A stretch of DNA of 8,481 nucleotides from Sulfurovum sp. Lineage in GTDB: Bacteria > Campylobacterota > Campylobacteria > Campylobacterales > Sulfurovaceae. The notes beneath the pieces are model-generated. The model ran no database searches, had not been told where the DNA came from, and saw nothing but the letters and a program-made list of their open reading frames with translations. Both the position numbers and the translations under genes were made by a program. How positions within the stretch are numbered: position 1 is the stretch's first letter; every line of letters starts with the position of its first letter. Positions 1 to 5,371 of the stretch are shown piece by piece. The stretch lies in the NCBI GenBank assembly GCA_030626265.1, contig DAOUPF010000040.1, forward strand, positions 1 to 8,481. The letters run 5' to 3'.

Positions 1-5
1 AAGCA

Positions 6-770
6 TTGAAAAAAGACCGTGAATTTGTGCGTAAGCTAAATATGATTGATTATTATCATACTTTACTAGAGGGAATAAAAAACATTGTTAGTACATTGTC
101 TCCTTATGAGTGTGCTGATATCCTAATAGGTTTTTCACTTAACCTGTTTGAAGCCGAATATTTTACCTATATGACACAGGAAGACAGGATTGGAACAGAT
201 CTGTATAAGGTATGGACCCAGGATATGCTCAACTCGACTCTCAATTGCCTTGCAATAAAACCAACGGGAGGTAAGTGGGAAATATTTAACAGTTTTTGGG
301 ACATAGTAGGTCTGGCCAGTTATATTGTTAATGATGTTGCGTTGGTAAATAATGCGATTCTTTATGCTGCAGCCTATGAAGAAGTTTCTATGAGTCAAAA
401 TGAGTGCTTTATTGGTACATGGGATAAAATTTCTTATGATTGGGATGAGGATGGTTTTTCTGAGTATGATGCTGAAGGTGCATATATTGAATTTTATCAA
501 AATGGTAGATGGAAAGAAGTATTTCCACAATCTGATGGTAGTACTGATGTAAAAGAGGGGAATTGGATTGTTACCGATGATGACCATATCAAAATGGAGT
601 TTGATCCACCTTACGAACATTATGCTAAACTAGGAGGTATTTGGGGTGGGTATACGGACAATAAGTGCATTCAAATGACAGTTAAAATATCTTATTCTGC
701 TCCTAATCTACATTATAGTGATTTGGGATATGAGGGTCCAGTCCTTATGTATGAACGAACTCTTGATTAG
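6..770 (+). CDS. Hypothetical protein with a C-terminal lipocalin-like region, possibly 5'-truncated
   Basis: I do not recognise this gene. The open frame begins with TTG only 6 bases from the window edge and has no visible upstream stop or Shine-Dalgarno, so the true start may lie outside; an internal ATG at 42 (residue 13) also lacks a ribosome site. The protein (about 254 residues) is acidic and rich in Trp and Tyr. Residues 13-125 look alpha-helical. From about residue 134 the pattern changes to short beta strands with GTW, an acidic DWDEDG loop, FYQNGRW and EGNW. That order (GTW, then a 'dG.W' strand pair, then a charged strand) is reminiscent of lipocalin-like domains, which is inference only. 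No signal peptide is seen. No gene follows it closely; tRNA-Ser lies about 550 bp downstream on the other strand. It may be cargo of an integrated element. Confidence 0.6.
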   Translation: MKKDREFVRKLNMIDYYHTLLEGIKNIVSTLSPYECADILIGFSLNLFEAEYFTYMTQEDRIGTDLYKVWTQDMLNSTLNCLAIKPTGGKWEIFNSFWDIVGLASYIVNDVALVNNAILYAAAYEEVSMSQNECFIGTWDKISYDWDEDGFSEYDAEGAYIEFYQNGRWKEVFPQSDGSTDVKEGNWIVTDDDHIKMEFDPPYEHYAKLGGIWGGYTDNKCIQMTVKISYSAPNLHYSDLGYEGPVLMYERTLD

Positions 771-844
771 GAGAATTAGAAATTTGTGTCAATCCGATAG
801 AATACAGCATTTTAAAGGATTAGCATATGATTGGTCTCCTTAAA

Positions 845-877
845 TCAACCTAGGAGGATTTATCCCTCTACGGTTGA
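845..877. repeat. Imperfect inverted repeat (long hairpin)
   Basis: TCAACC at 845-850 pairs with GGTTGA at 872-877. Inside it, TAGGAGGA pairs with TCCCTCTA around a TTTA loop, with one G-T pair, one mismatch and one bulged C, giving a stem of about 13 pairs. There is no T-run on either side, so it is not a clear intrinsic terminator. Its right arm contains the -35 box of the promoter at 874-902, so it could act as an operator or as a transcript-end structure for the gene ending at 770. Confidence 0.5.
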
Positions 878-902
878 CAACATTTATATCCCCCTTTAAG
901 AT
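874..902 (+). promoter_or_regulatory. Sigma-70-type promoter before a micro-ORF
   Basis: TTGACA (874-879, perfect -35) is followed after 17 bases by TAAGAT (897-902, four of six matches to TATAAT). Transcription would begin near 909 and run to the right into the micro-ORF at 959 and the inverted repeats beyond it. Perfect -35 boxes are uncommon elsewhere in this window, which makes the site stand out. Confidence 0.5.
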
Positions 903-958
903 ACAGTAATCTTTTTTAGCTTTAACTACATACTTTAACACATTAGGAGAGGTGTAGT

Positions 959-1024
959 ATGAAAATAAAAGTCTATCTACCCAATGGGTACAATAAGTAT
1001 TTACATACCGTTAAACTAGATTAG
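959..1024 (+). CDS. Possible 21-residue micro-ORF (leader peptide or gene remnant)
   Basis: ATG at 959 lies behind GGAGAGG (947-952 region), a strong Shine-Dalgarno at sensible spacing, and downstream of the promoter at 874-902. The product is basic with several Tyr (starts MKIKVYLPNGYN, ends VKLD) and stops at TAG 1022-1024. The same frame runs on after the stop for about 24 more codons to a TGA, so this could be the start of a gene broken by a stop codon. I recognise no family. It may equally be a leader peptide for the structured sequence downstream, or part of a noncoding RNA. Confidence 0.35.
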   Translation: MKIKVYLPNGYNKYLHTVKLD

Positions 1025-1323
1025 GCAGAATATTCATGTAGCGATCAAAGCTTTTTGAGTCGTAAACATTCTCATTCCCTTTGTCTTTGGTTGCTATGAC
1101 TAACCGAATATGATAGTTTACTTCCTTGCTTGTTGTGTTCGGTTATTTATTAACTTCAAAATAACCTTCCTAAATCAACTAGCATTTTGTGAAAATGACT
1201 AGATAAAGAGTGTGATTATATAAGGTTTTTCCCTCTGCTTGTGATTCTATAAAAATACAGAAACCTTAAAGAGTGTATTGAATAGCGTTATTTAGGGGAG
1301 TATTTGATATTTGAAGTATTTTA
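1025..1323. other. Gene-free stretch with several inverted repeats
   Basis: No convincing gene is present. Visible structures are: TAACCGAA (1101-1108) with TTCGGTTA (1138-1145); GGTTATTT (1141-1148) with AAATAACC (1159-1166), which shares bases with the former so that only one can form; a hairpin at 1179-1202 (CTAGCATTTT, loop GTG, AAAATG-A-CTAG); and AAGGTTT (1222-1228) with AAACCTT (1261-1267). The last pair is flanked by a 10-base direct repeat TAAAGAGTGT at 1204-1213 and 1267-1276. The density of pairing suggests a structured RNA or a decayed small element; the function is unknown. Confidence 0.4.
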
Positions 1324-1411
1324 TGGCTGAGAGGAAGGGATTCGAACCCTCGGTGGGTTGCCCCACACAGACGTTCCAGGTCTGCACCTTCGACCACTCG
1401 GACACCTCTCA
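1324..1411 (-). tRNA. tRNA-Ser (anticodon GGA)
   Basis: On the minus strand the 7-base acceptor stem UGAGAGG pairs with CCUCUCA, followed by discriminator G and an encoded CCA (1324-1326). The anticodon arm is CAGAC-CUGGAAC-GUCUG, giving anticodon GGA at 1375-1377, which reads UCC and UCU. A long variable arm (GUGGG..CCCAC type) marks a class II tRNA, and the T arm holds GGUUCGAAUCC. A TATAAT box lies at 1435-1430 on the same strand. The 3' end faces the gene-poor accessory side of the window (1-1323). Confidence 0.97.
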
Positions 1412-1429
1412 ATATATAATAAGGTGCGA

Positions 1430-1435
1430 ATTATA
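1430..1435 (-). promoter_or_regulatory. -10 box for tRNA-Ser
   Basis: A perfect TATAAT read on the minus strand ends 18 bases before the mature tRNA 5' end, which leaves room for a short trimmed leader. The -35 region (around 1453-1458, AGTACA) is poor, as is common in Campylobacterota. Confidence 0.55.
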
Positions 1436-1488
1436 GCCAATCGTTTTTAAAGTGTACTAAATTTAATAACGTATAAGCACTTTTTAGC

Positions 1489-1494
1489 TATGAT
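1489..1494 (+). promoter_or_regulatory. -10 box for the SRP RNA
   Basis: TATGAT lies six bases before 1501, the first base of the folded SRP RNA, so transcription would start at the mature 5' end. No convincing -35 box is seen. Together with the tRNA promoter it makes 1412-1500 a divergent promoter region. Confidence 0.5.
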
Positions 1495-1500
1495 TTCCTT

Positions 1501-1605
1501 GCCTCTTTTCAGACCTGTGCAACGGTTTTGAGAGACAATGGGTCAGGATGGGAACATAGCAGCCCACCTCTTTTGGCTGTGTGCCGCAGGGATCTGGGGA
1601 GAGGT
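1501..1605 (+). ncRNA. ffs: Signal recognition particle RNA (4.5S, small bacterial type)
   Basis: SRP RNA binds Ffh and directs ribosomes making membrane proteins to the FtsY receptor. The conserved Ffh-binding tip is visible: GGGTCAGGATGGGAACATAG then CAGCCCA (1540-1566), matching the usual GGUCAGG..GGAA..AGCAGCC pattern. The ends close a long helix: 1501-1515 (starts GCCTCTTTTCAGA) pairs with 1590-1605 (GGATCTGGGG..GAGGT) over about 15 pairs, several of them G-U, with a single bulge. At about 105 bases it fits the short single-hairpin form found in Gram-negative bacteria. It converges on rnhB, whose stop codon lies only 16 bases past its 3' end. No T-rich terminator is seen. Confidence 0.92.
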
Positions 1606-1621
1606 ATTCTATATCTACTTA

Positions 1622-2182
1622 TTATTCATCCAAACTTTTTACACGAAATGAATACCTATGTACTTCACATCTACCATATAACTCCAATGCTCTAACATGA
1701 GCTTTAGTACCATAACCTTTGTGCCTTTCAAAGCCATACTCTGGATACTTCTTTGCAAAAACATACATCTCTCTATCATGAGTTACTTTTGCCAGTATAC
1801 TTGCAGCACTGACCTCTGCTACTTTGGTATCTGCTTTTACCATAGTAGTGATACCCTCTACCCCAAATGTACTATTGCCATCAAATAGGTAATCACACTC
1901 TCCTAGAGCATTTTGAATCTCTAGCAAACCATTGGCAATGCATTGTGATATACCTATCTCATCCACCTCACTTGCCAAGAAGGATACTATATGATAGTGT
2001 GTATTTTCTATAATGAGAGGATAAAGCTTCTCTCTCTTACTCTCTGTTAGCTTTTTTGAGTCCATTAATCCCTCAATAGGATGGAGTAGAACAACCCCTG
2101 CTATGACAAGAGAGCCAGCTAGAGGCCCACGACCAGCCTCATCTATACCACATAATGGGGGTTTTTTAGATATTTTCTGCAT
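1622..2182 (-). CDS. rnhB: Ribonuclease HII
   Basis: This enzyme cuts the RNA strand of RNA-DNA hybrids and starts removal of single ribonucleotides misincorporated in DNA, in the cytoplasm. The protein (186 residues) carries the family signatures: GIDEAGRGPLAG at 12-23 with catalytic Asp14 and Glu15, DSKKL at 41-45, the third acidic residue Asp101 in LFDGN, and Asp118 in KAD followed by SAASILAKVTHDRE. HKGYGT lies near 153. The four acidic metal ligands are therefore present. The length is typical of the family. The start ATG is preceded by AGGAAAAT. It is read away from the duplicated repeat region (2195-2611); a minus-strand promoter there (TTGATA at 2259-2254, TACAGT at 2236-2231) would give a short leader. 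It ends 16 bases from ffs, which is convergent. Confidence 0.97.
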   Translation of the reverse strand: MQKISKKPPLCGIDEAGRGPLAGSLVIAGVVLLHPIEGLMDSKKLTESKREKLYPLIIENTHYHIVSFLASEVDEIGISQCIANGLLEIQNALGECDYLFDGNSTFGVEGITTMVKADTKVAEVSAASILAKVTHDREMYVFAKKYPEYGFERHKGYGTKAHVRALELYGRCEVHRYSFRVKSLDE

Positions 2183-2220
2183 ATTTTCCTGCCATTAATT
2201 ATTTGTTTATAAATCATTGT

Positions 2221-2248
2221 TTGATAGTTAACTGTAGTATATTATAAT
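2221..2248 (+). promoter_or_regulatory. Promoter in repeat copy 1
   Basis: TTGATA (2221-2226), 16 bases, then a perfect TATAAT (2243-2248). The predicted start, near 2255, falls in the right arm of the inverted repeat, just before the hairpin at 2258-2280. The left arm overlaps the -35 box, so a dimeric regulator could cover both. On the opposite strand the other arm supplies TTGATA (2259-2254) with TACAGT (2236-2231) 17 bases away, which could drive rnhB. Confidence 0.5.
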
Positions 2249-2254
2249 AACACT

Positions 2255-2350
2255 ATCAAAAGGTTAGCGAAAGACCTTTTACTCCTTGTTTACGCAGTTT
2301 ACACATAAAAAGAGATTTCCCTTTGTTTACACTTTATCTTCTCTTTTTAT
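2255..2350 (+). ncRNA. Candidate small RNA, copy 1
   Basis: The transcript predicted from the promoter at 2221-2248 would open with an 8-pair hairpin (2258-2265 with 2273-2280) and close with a 9-pair stem ending in TCTCTTTTT (2340-2348), which could act as a weak terminator in either direction. It has no open reading frame of note. The identical arrangement in the second copy supports function, but the copies are so recent that sequence identity alone proves little. The promoter might instead be only a regulatory element. The boundaries are estimates. Confidence 0.3.
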
Positions 2351-2443
2351 CTCTCTTCTATATATTTACTTATCTTTGAATTTTATCTTTATAAAATAAT
2401 GATATATTTTTATGTTGTTAATCGTTTGTTTACAAAGCATTGT

Positions 2444-2471
2444 TTGATAGTTAACTGTAGTATATTATAAT
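2444..2471 (+). promoter_or_regulatory. Promoter in repeat copy 2
   Basis: TTGATA (2444-2449), 16 bases, TATAAT (2466-2471), inside the same TTTGATAG/CTATCAAA inverted repeat as in copy 1. Only one base differs between the promoter segments of the two copies (AATAAC versus AATGAC just after the -10 box). Confidence 0.5.
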
Positions 2472-2477
2472 GACACT

Positions 2478-2573
2478 ATCAAAAGGTTAGCGAAAGACCT
2501 TTTACTCCTTGTTTACGCAGTTTACACATAAAAAGAGATTTCCTTTTGTTTACACTTTATCTTCTCTTTTTAT
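2478..2573 (+). ncRNA. Candidate small RNA, copy 2
   Basis: Same layout as the candidate in copy 1: hairpin AAAAGGTT/GACCTTTT at 2481-2503 and the AAAAAGAGA/TCTCTTTTT stem at 2530-2538 and 2563-2571. If transcribed, it would be a tandem paralog of the first. On the minus strand the same 9-pair stem could instead end the ankyrin operon transcript. Boundaries are estimates. Confidence 0.3.
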
Positions 2574-2605
2574 CTCTCTTCTCTATATTTACTTATCTTT
2601 GAATT

Positions 2606-3151
2606 TTATCTATTTTGAGTTGGTATATCATGTGCTGATTGGTCAGCTCCATGTTTTGCTAAAAACTCTAGCATTTTCTTTTGGCTCATTCGTTTGGCAT
2701 AATCTGAAGCGCTCATGCCGTAGTTGTCGATAGCATTGACATCTGCACCTTTATCTATGAGTAAACTTACCATATCAAAATCATTAAATGTTGCTGCTAA
2801 CATCAAAGGAGTGAGTCCACTCCTGCGTCTACTCTCAAGCAGACTAATCCCATGTGCCTCACACAAGTTGACTATATCTGTGCGTTTGTATTTTATCGCT
2901 ATATTTAGAGCACCTAGTCCTTCACGATTGATCTCTAATATATCAACTCCATAACTGACCAGCATCTCTATCGCTTCAAGTGAAGCATTAAATTGTATAG
3001 CGTAATGTAGTAGAGGTACCTCATCTGGCTCATCAAGTTCATACTCTTCCCCGATGACTACCTCTTCATCTAGACTGACACTACCAAGATCTAGTATCTT
3101 CTTAAGTGCTACTAGATTGTCTCTCTCTAGTGCTTCAAGCAGATCTTTCAT
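2606..3151 (-). CDS. Ankyrin-repeat protein
   Basis: A soluble protein of 181 residues made largely of ankyrin repeats, a fold used for protein-protein contacts. Four repeats can be seen at about 45-72 (VPLLHYAIQ..), 78-106 (GLGALNIAIKYKRTDIV..), 111-140 (SGLTPLMLAATFNDFDMV..LIDKGADVNA, the best match) and 144-170 (YGMSASDYA..LAKHGAD). The first 40 residues form two helices and an acidic linker. No signal peptide or enzymatic domain is seen. It begins two bases after the ybaB stop, so it is the last gene of the ferredoxin-panD-ybaB operon. Its binding partner is unknown. The stop codon lies at the edge of repeat copy 2. Confidence 0.9.
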   Translation of the reverse strand: MKDLLEALERDNLVALKKILDLGSVSLDEEVVIGEEYELDEPDEVPLLHYAIQFNASLEAIEMLVSYGVDILEINREGLGALNIAIKYKRTDIVNLCEAHGISLLESRRRSGLTPLMLAATFNDFDMVSLLIDKGADVNAIDNYGMSASDYAKRMSQKKMLEFLAKHGADQSAHDIPTQNR

Positions 3152-3153
3152 AG

Positions 3154-3468
3154 CTATGCCCCACCAAAAGGATTGACACCACCAAACATTCCCATAGCTT
3201 GAGATTTTTTGTTATCCTCTACCATCCTCATGACATCATTTATAGTGCTTATAAGTAGTATCTGCAAAGAGCTTTTATCCTCTATCATGGAGTCATCTAT
3301 AGTTATATCTATGACTTCACCCATACCGTTGGCAGTGACCTCTATCATGCCACCACCACCTTTGGCTGTCATTTGTACTGACTTGGATTGCTCTTGCATT
3401 GCAGTAGCTTTATCTTGCATCTGCTCCATCATCTTGCCCATATTTTTTAGATCTAATCCTTCAAACAT
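3154..3468 (-). CDS. ybaB: YbaB/EbfC-family nucleoid-associated protein
   Basis: Members of this family are small dimeric DNA-binding proteins that coat the nucleoid and are often linked to recombination and repair genes. The protein has 104 residues, the usual size. The N-terminal helix is rich in Met, Gln and Lys (MGKMMEQMQDKATAMQEQ). It is followed by the diagnostic strand pair with VQMTAKGGGGMIEVTANGMGEVIDITID (given in two parts: 31-41, then 42-58), a Leu/Ile-rich helix (LQILLISTINDVMRMVEDNKK) and a Met/Gly tail ending NPFGG. Its ATG overlaps the panD TAA by one base (TAATG), a sign of translational coupling, and the ankyrin gene follows after two bases. Confidence 0.95.
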   Translation of the reverse strand: MFEGLDLKNMGKMMEQMQDKATAMQEQSKSVQMTAKGGGGMIEVTANGMGEVIDITIDDSMIEDKSSLQILLISTINDVMRMVEDNKKSQAMGMFGGVNPFGGA

Positions 3469-3836
3469 TACTCTAACCCTTCAAACTCTTGTGCTATGGC
3501 ATTGTCATCATCCAAGATTACAATCTTTGGACTATACTCATCTGCCTCTTTTTCACTCATCTGTGCATAAGTAATGATAATGATTTTATCACCCTTATGT
3601 ACTTTTCTAGCTGCTGCACCATTGAGACATATCTCTCTCTTGCCTCTCTCGCCTGGTATAGTATAGGTAGAAAAGCGTTCGCCATTATTGACATTGACTA
3701 TGTCTACTTTCTGACCTACACGCATATTGGAAGCCTCTAGTAGCTCTCTGTCGATAGTTATAGAGCCGACATAGTTGAGATTGGCATCTGTAACTGTCGC
3801 TCTGTGAATCTTGCTATAGAGCATTGTAATATTCAT
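3468..3836 (-). CDS. panD: Aspartate 1-decarboxylase precursor
   Basis: PanD makes beta-alanine from L-aspartate for pantothenate and coenzyme A. It is made as a proenzyme that cuts itself between Gly24 and Ser25, leaving a pyruvoyl group on the new N-terminus; YVGS at 22-25 shows this site. Known active-site residues are in place: Lys9, His11, Arg54 and Tyr58 (ERFSTY). NGAAAR near 73 forms the conserved loop. At 122 residues it has family length, and the start aligns with the E. coli protein (MxxTML). AGAGGT lies before the ATG. It sits between the ferredoxin gene and ybaB and overlaps the latter by one base. The other pantothenate genes are not in the window. Confidence 0.97.
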   Translation of the reverse strand: MNITMLYSKIHRATVTDANLNYVGSITIDRELLEASNMRVGQKVDIVNVNNGERFSTYTIPGERGKREICLNGAAARKVHKGDKIIIITYAQMSEKEADEYSPKIVILDDDNAIAQEFEGLE

Positions 3837-3877
3837 ATATTTTACCTCTTATATATTGTAGGCGTATTATATCAAAT

Positions 3878-4252
3878 CTAAGCTATAGATGAAGGCTCTA
3901 TAGGCTCACCCCAAAACTCATCAGCTATGACATACTCCTGTACGACTTTGCCTCCGATTATATGCTCATCTACTATTCTATCTATTTTCTCTTTTGTCAA
4001 GTTTACATACATAGTATGCCCAGGCTCAATCAACATAACTGGTCCTTGCTGACAACGACTGAGGCATCCTGTTTGGATTGGTATAGCTGTAGCTATAATA
4101 CCTTTTCTCATCAAAGTCTGACCAAGATGTTGAAAAATCTCCTGTGATTCTGGGTTGCTTTGGCTTACACAGCTGGGTTTTGGCATCCCTGGAGGTGCAC
4201 TCTGCTGACACTTAAATATATAAAACGCTGGTTGTGGTATTCCACTCATCAT
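3878..4252 (-). CDS. Thioredoxin-like [2Fe-2S] ferredoxin
   Basis: A small (124-residue) cytoplasmic electron carrier of the thioredoxin-fold 2Fe-2S family. The four cluster ligands are Cys15, Cys28, Cys63 and Cys67, with spacing C-x12-C-x34-C-x3-C, which is typical. The sequence around them fits too: FYIFKCQQS, PPGMPKPSCV, and QTGCLSRCQQGP. The C-terminal part (YVNLTKEKIDRIVDEHIIGG) matches the last helix of the fold. The partner is unknown; such ferredoxins serve hydrogenase, nitrogenase-related and Fe-S assembly roles. It appears to be the first gene of the ferredoxin-panD-ybaB-ankyrin operon, 41 bases ahead of panD. Start choice: two ATGs in a row; AAAGGAT lies upstream of the first. Confidence 0.92.
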   Translation of the reverse strand: MMSGIPQPAFYIFKCQQSAPPGMPKPSCVSQSNPESQEIFQHLGQTLMRKGIIATAIPIQTGCLSRCQQGPVMLIEPGHTMYVNLTKEKIDRIVDEHIIGGKVVQEYVIADEFWGEPIEPSSIA

Positions 4253-4269
4253 GATTGTATCCTTTAATT

Positions 4270-4286
4270 CAGAGTATTTTACTCTG
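4270..4286. repeat. Perfect hairpin between the exported-protein gene and the ferredoxin gene
   Basis: CAGAGTA at 4270-4276 pairs with TACTCTG at 4280-4286 around a TTT loop, with TTTT following only on the plus-strand side. Read leftwards, the direction of the genes here, there is no T-run, so it would be a poor terminator for the gene ending at 4326. A possible TAAAAT box for the ferredoxin operon (4281-4276, minus strand) lies inside it. Confidence 0.5.
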
Positions 4287-4325
4287 TTTTCAGAATTTTA
4301 GCAGAATATCCTTAGAGAATATTTT

Positions 4326-5117
4326 TTACTCTGCCATACCTCTATACTTTTTTTTGCTACTACGCACATTTTTAAATATCTTATCTGCTTTTCTAGCGAT
4401 TAGAGAGGGTACTGATGTAGTGTCAGAGTCATAGGTAAACTTAAAAAACATAAATGCTCTCTCTATACTTTTTAGTTCCTTTTTTATTACATCTGTAGTT
4501 CTGTTATTTTTTCTTAGTAGAGCTAAGTTCTTATCAAAAGTTTCTATATTCTTTTCCATTTTCTCTTTATATCTAGGTATATCTATCCCCCATATCTTCA
4601 TGAGATAAACATTTGCCATGTATTGAGGGATATAGCAGAGATTGGCTGTCTGTTTAATAATCTCAAAATCTTTTTTAACCAATACTTTTGTTGCTCCAAA
4701 AAGCTTGAGTATTTTCATCCAATTTTTTTGGATTTTGAGTGCATTCTCTTTTGTAGGAGGAGCTTCAAGCATTGCTTTGTTTTCATTCCATAGAGGTATA
4801 GCATCAGCTAATTGCTTTTTGCTATCCTCATCTTTGATAGTAGCTTGGAAAAAGTCATTTAGTGCATGCAAGCGCTTGTCATACTTTACTATCGCATCTT
4901 TGAGTGTCTCAATTGGTTTTCCATATCTAATATGCAAACCTATTTTAATATACTCTTTAAGTAGTTGCTGAGTTTGTGTTTTTTGAAGACAGTGTACTGA
5001 CAGTGCTTTGGTAAGTCCAAAATCTTTAGGCAAAGGCTGTATATCTATTGCCATAATAGTAGTACTAAGAACAATAAGTCCTGCTAGACTTTGAATAAAC
5101 TGCTTAAATATAATCAT
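4326..5117 (-). CDS. Exported PilJ-like helical protein, paralog A
   Basis: A predicted periplasmic protein of 263 residues. Residues 1-23 form a signal peptide (basic start, hydrophobic LAGLIVLSTTIMA, likely cut after Ala23). The mature part looks all-helical. C-L-Q-K-T-Q-T-Q-Q-L-L-K-E-Y at 43-56 fits the xQRMLSQRMAKxYL pattern that opens PilJ/NarX-type sensor domains, and L-W-N..M-L-E-A-P-P-T near 109-122 also fits that family. A second, weaker repeat begins at about 166 (YMANVYLMKIWGID..YKEKMEKNIETFDKNL). Cys43 and Cys161 are kept in the neighbouring paralog and may form a disulfide. No transmembrane signalling or output domain follows, so it is a free-standing domain. A riboswitch-like leader precedes it (5201-5264). 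PilJ membership is inferred by eye. Confidence 0.85.
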   Translation of the reverse strand: MIIFKQFIQSLAGLIVLSTTIMAIDIQPLPKDFGLTKALSVHCLQKTQTQQLLKEYIKIGLHIRYGKPIETLKDAIVKYDKRLHALNDFFQATIKDEDSKKQLADAIPLWNENKAMLEAPPTKENALKIQKNWMKILKLFGATKVLVKKDFEIIKQTANLCYIPQYMANVYLMKIWGIDIPRYKEKMEKNIETFDKNLALLRKNNRTTDVIKKELKSIERAFMFFKFTYDSDTTSVPSLIARKADKIFKNVRSSKKKYRGMAE

Positions 5118-5124
5118 TATTTTC

Positions 5125-5179
5125 TACCTTATAATCACGTTTGTAAAATTTTATGTGACTTAAAAGAAATAAAGAGGTA
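5125..5179 (-). promoter_or_regulatory. Possible anti-Shine-Dalgarno switch, paralog A
   Basis: The ribosome site AGGTA (5129-5125, seven bases before the ATG) can pair with UACCU at 5179-5175, just downstream of the aptamer. It is weaker than the pairing in paralog B, but the segment sits at the same place in the leader and its bases have changed together with the ribosome site. Confidence 0.35.
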
Positions 5180-5200
5180 TACAAAATCTATAACTATATT

Positions 5201-5264
5201 CAGTAACCTGTCAATCTCTTTGAGACACATAGCTTTACGTCCCTATTTTACAACAGGCTTGGCT
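5201..5264 (-). promoter_or_regulatory. GEMM / cyclic-di-GMP-I-like riboswitch aptamer, copy A
   Basis: Read on the minus strand: AGCC (5264-5261) pairs with GGUU (5208-5205) as P1. CCUGUU (5257-5252), a GUAA tetraloop and AAUAGG (5247-5242) form P2. The core GGGACGUAAAGC follows (5243-5232). GUCUC-AAA-GAGAU forms the end of P3, with UGU/ACA below it. The layout and the GGGACGNAAAGC core with a GNRA-capped P2 match the cyclic-di-GMP-I class. Differences from the usual consensus are U in place of C in GACGCAAAGC and a shorter lower P3 side. It ends about 83 bases before the start codon. Ligand identity is inference. Confidence 0.6.
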
Positions 5265-5270
5265 AATTAT

Positions 5271-5276
5271 ATCATA
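5271..5276 (-). promoter_or_regulatory. -10 box for paralog A
   Basis: TATGAT on the minus strand lies six bases before the AGCC that opens the aptamer, so transcription would start at about 5264. A better TATAAT at 5271-5266 is too close and would cut off the aptamer 5' strand. The -35 region is weak. Confidence 0.4.
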
Positions 5277-5371
5277 TGTTTATATATAAAGATATGTGAG
5301 AGACAAATAGTATTCAAGTGAAAGATAGGGTACTTAATCTTAGAGAACTGCCCTTCACTCTATGGCTAATC

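Larger units (their letters stand above)
2195..2388. repeat. Direct repeat copy 1 (period 223 bp)
   Basis: About 194 bp match the segment at 2418-2611 with seven substitutions and no gaps that I can find, and 29 bp of unrelated AT-rich sequence separate the copies. It contains in order: TTTGATAG (2220-2227) inverted with CTATCAAA (2253-2260), a plus-strand promoter between these arms, the hairpin AAAAGGTT/GACCTTTT (2258-2280, loop AGCGAAA), three GTTTAC motifs (2288, 2297, 2325), and AAAAAGAGA (2307-2315) inverted with TCTCTTTTT (2340-2348). It covers most of the gap between the ankyrin gene and rnhB. Confidence 0.95.
2418..2611. repeat. Direct repeat copy 2 (period 223 bp)
   Basis: This is the second copy of the 2195-2388 unit. 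Its right end runs into the last codon and the TAA stop of the minus-strand ankyrin gene (2606-2608), so the duplicated segment began at the 3' end of that gene. Copy 1 still carries the remnant of that stop region. It has four GTTTAC motifs (2428, 2511, 2520, 2548). Confidence 0.95.

Noticed and set aside
2195..2611. Repeats as a CRISPR array
   Set aside because: There are only two units of about 194 bp at a 223-bp period, with no short repeat-spacer alternation and no cas genes.
2195..2611. Repeats with GTTTAC motifs as a replication origin
   Set aside because: No DnaA-box cluster, dnaA or other origin-linked gene is visible; the motifs alone are not enough.
2509..2733. Plus-strand ORF of 74 codons across the repeat and the ankyrin gene
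   Set aside because: It lies half in the repeat and half antisense to a well-supported ankyrin gene, lacks a ribosome site and has low-complexity hydrophobic content.
3209..3574. Plus-strand ORF opposite ybaB and panD
   Set aside because: It is antisense to two clear genes, and its Ser/Ile/Leu-rich composition is typical of a shadow frame.
4270..4286. Hairpin as an intrinsic terminator of the paralog A gene
   Set aside because: In the direction of that gene there is no T-run after the stem; the TTTT lies on the wrong side.
5266..5271. TATAAT as the -10 box for paralog A
   Set aside because: Transcription would start inside the aptamer and remove its 5' strand; TATGAT at 5276-5271 matches the spacing seen in paralog B.
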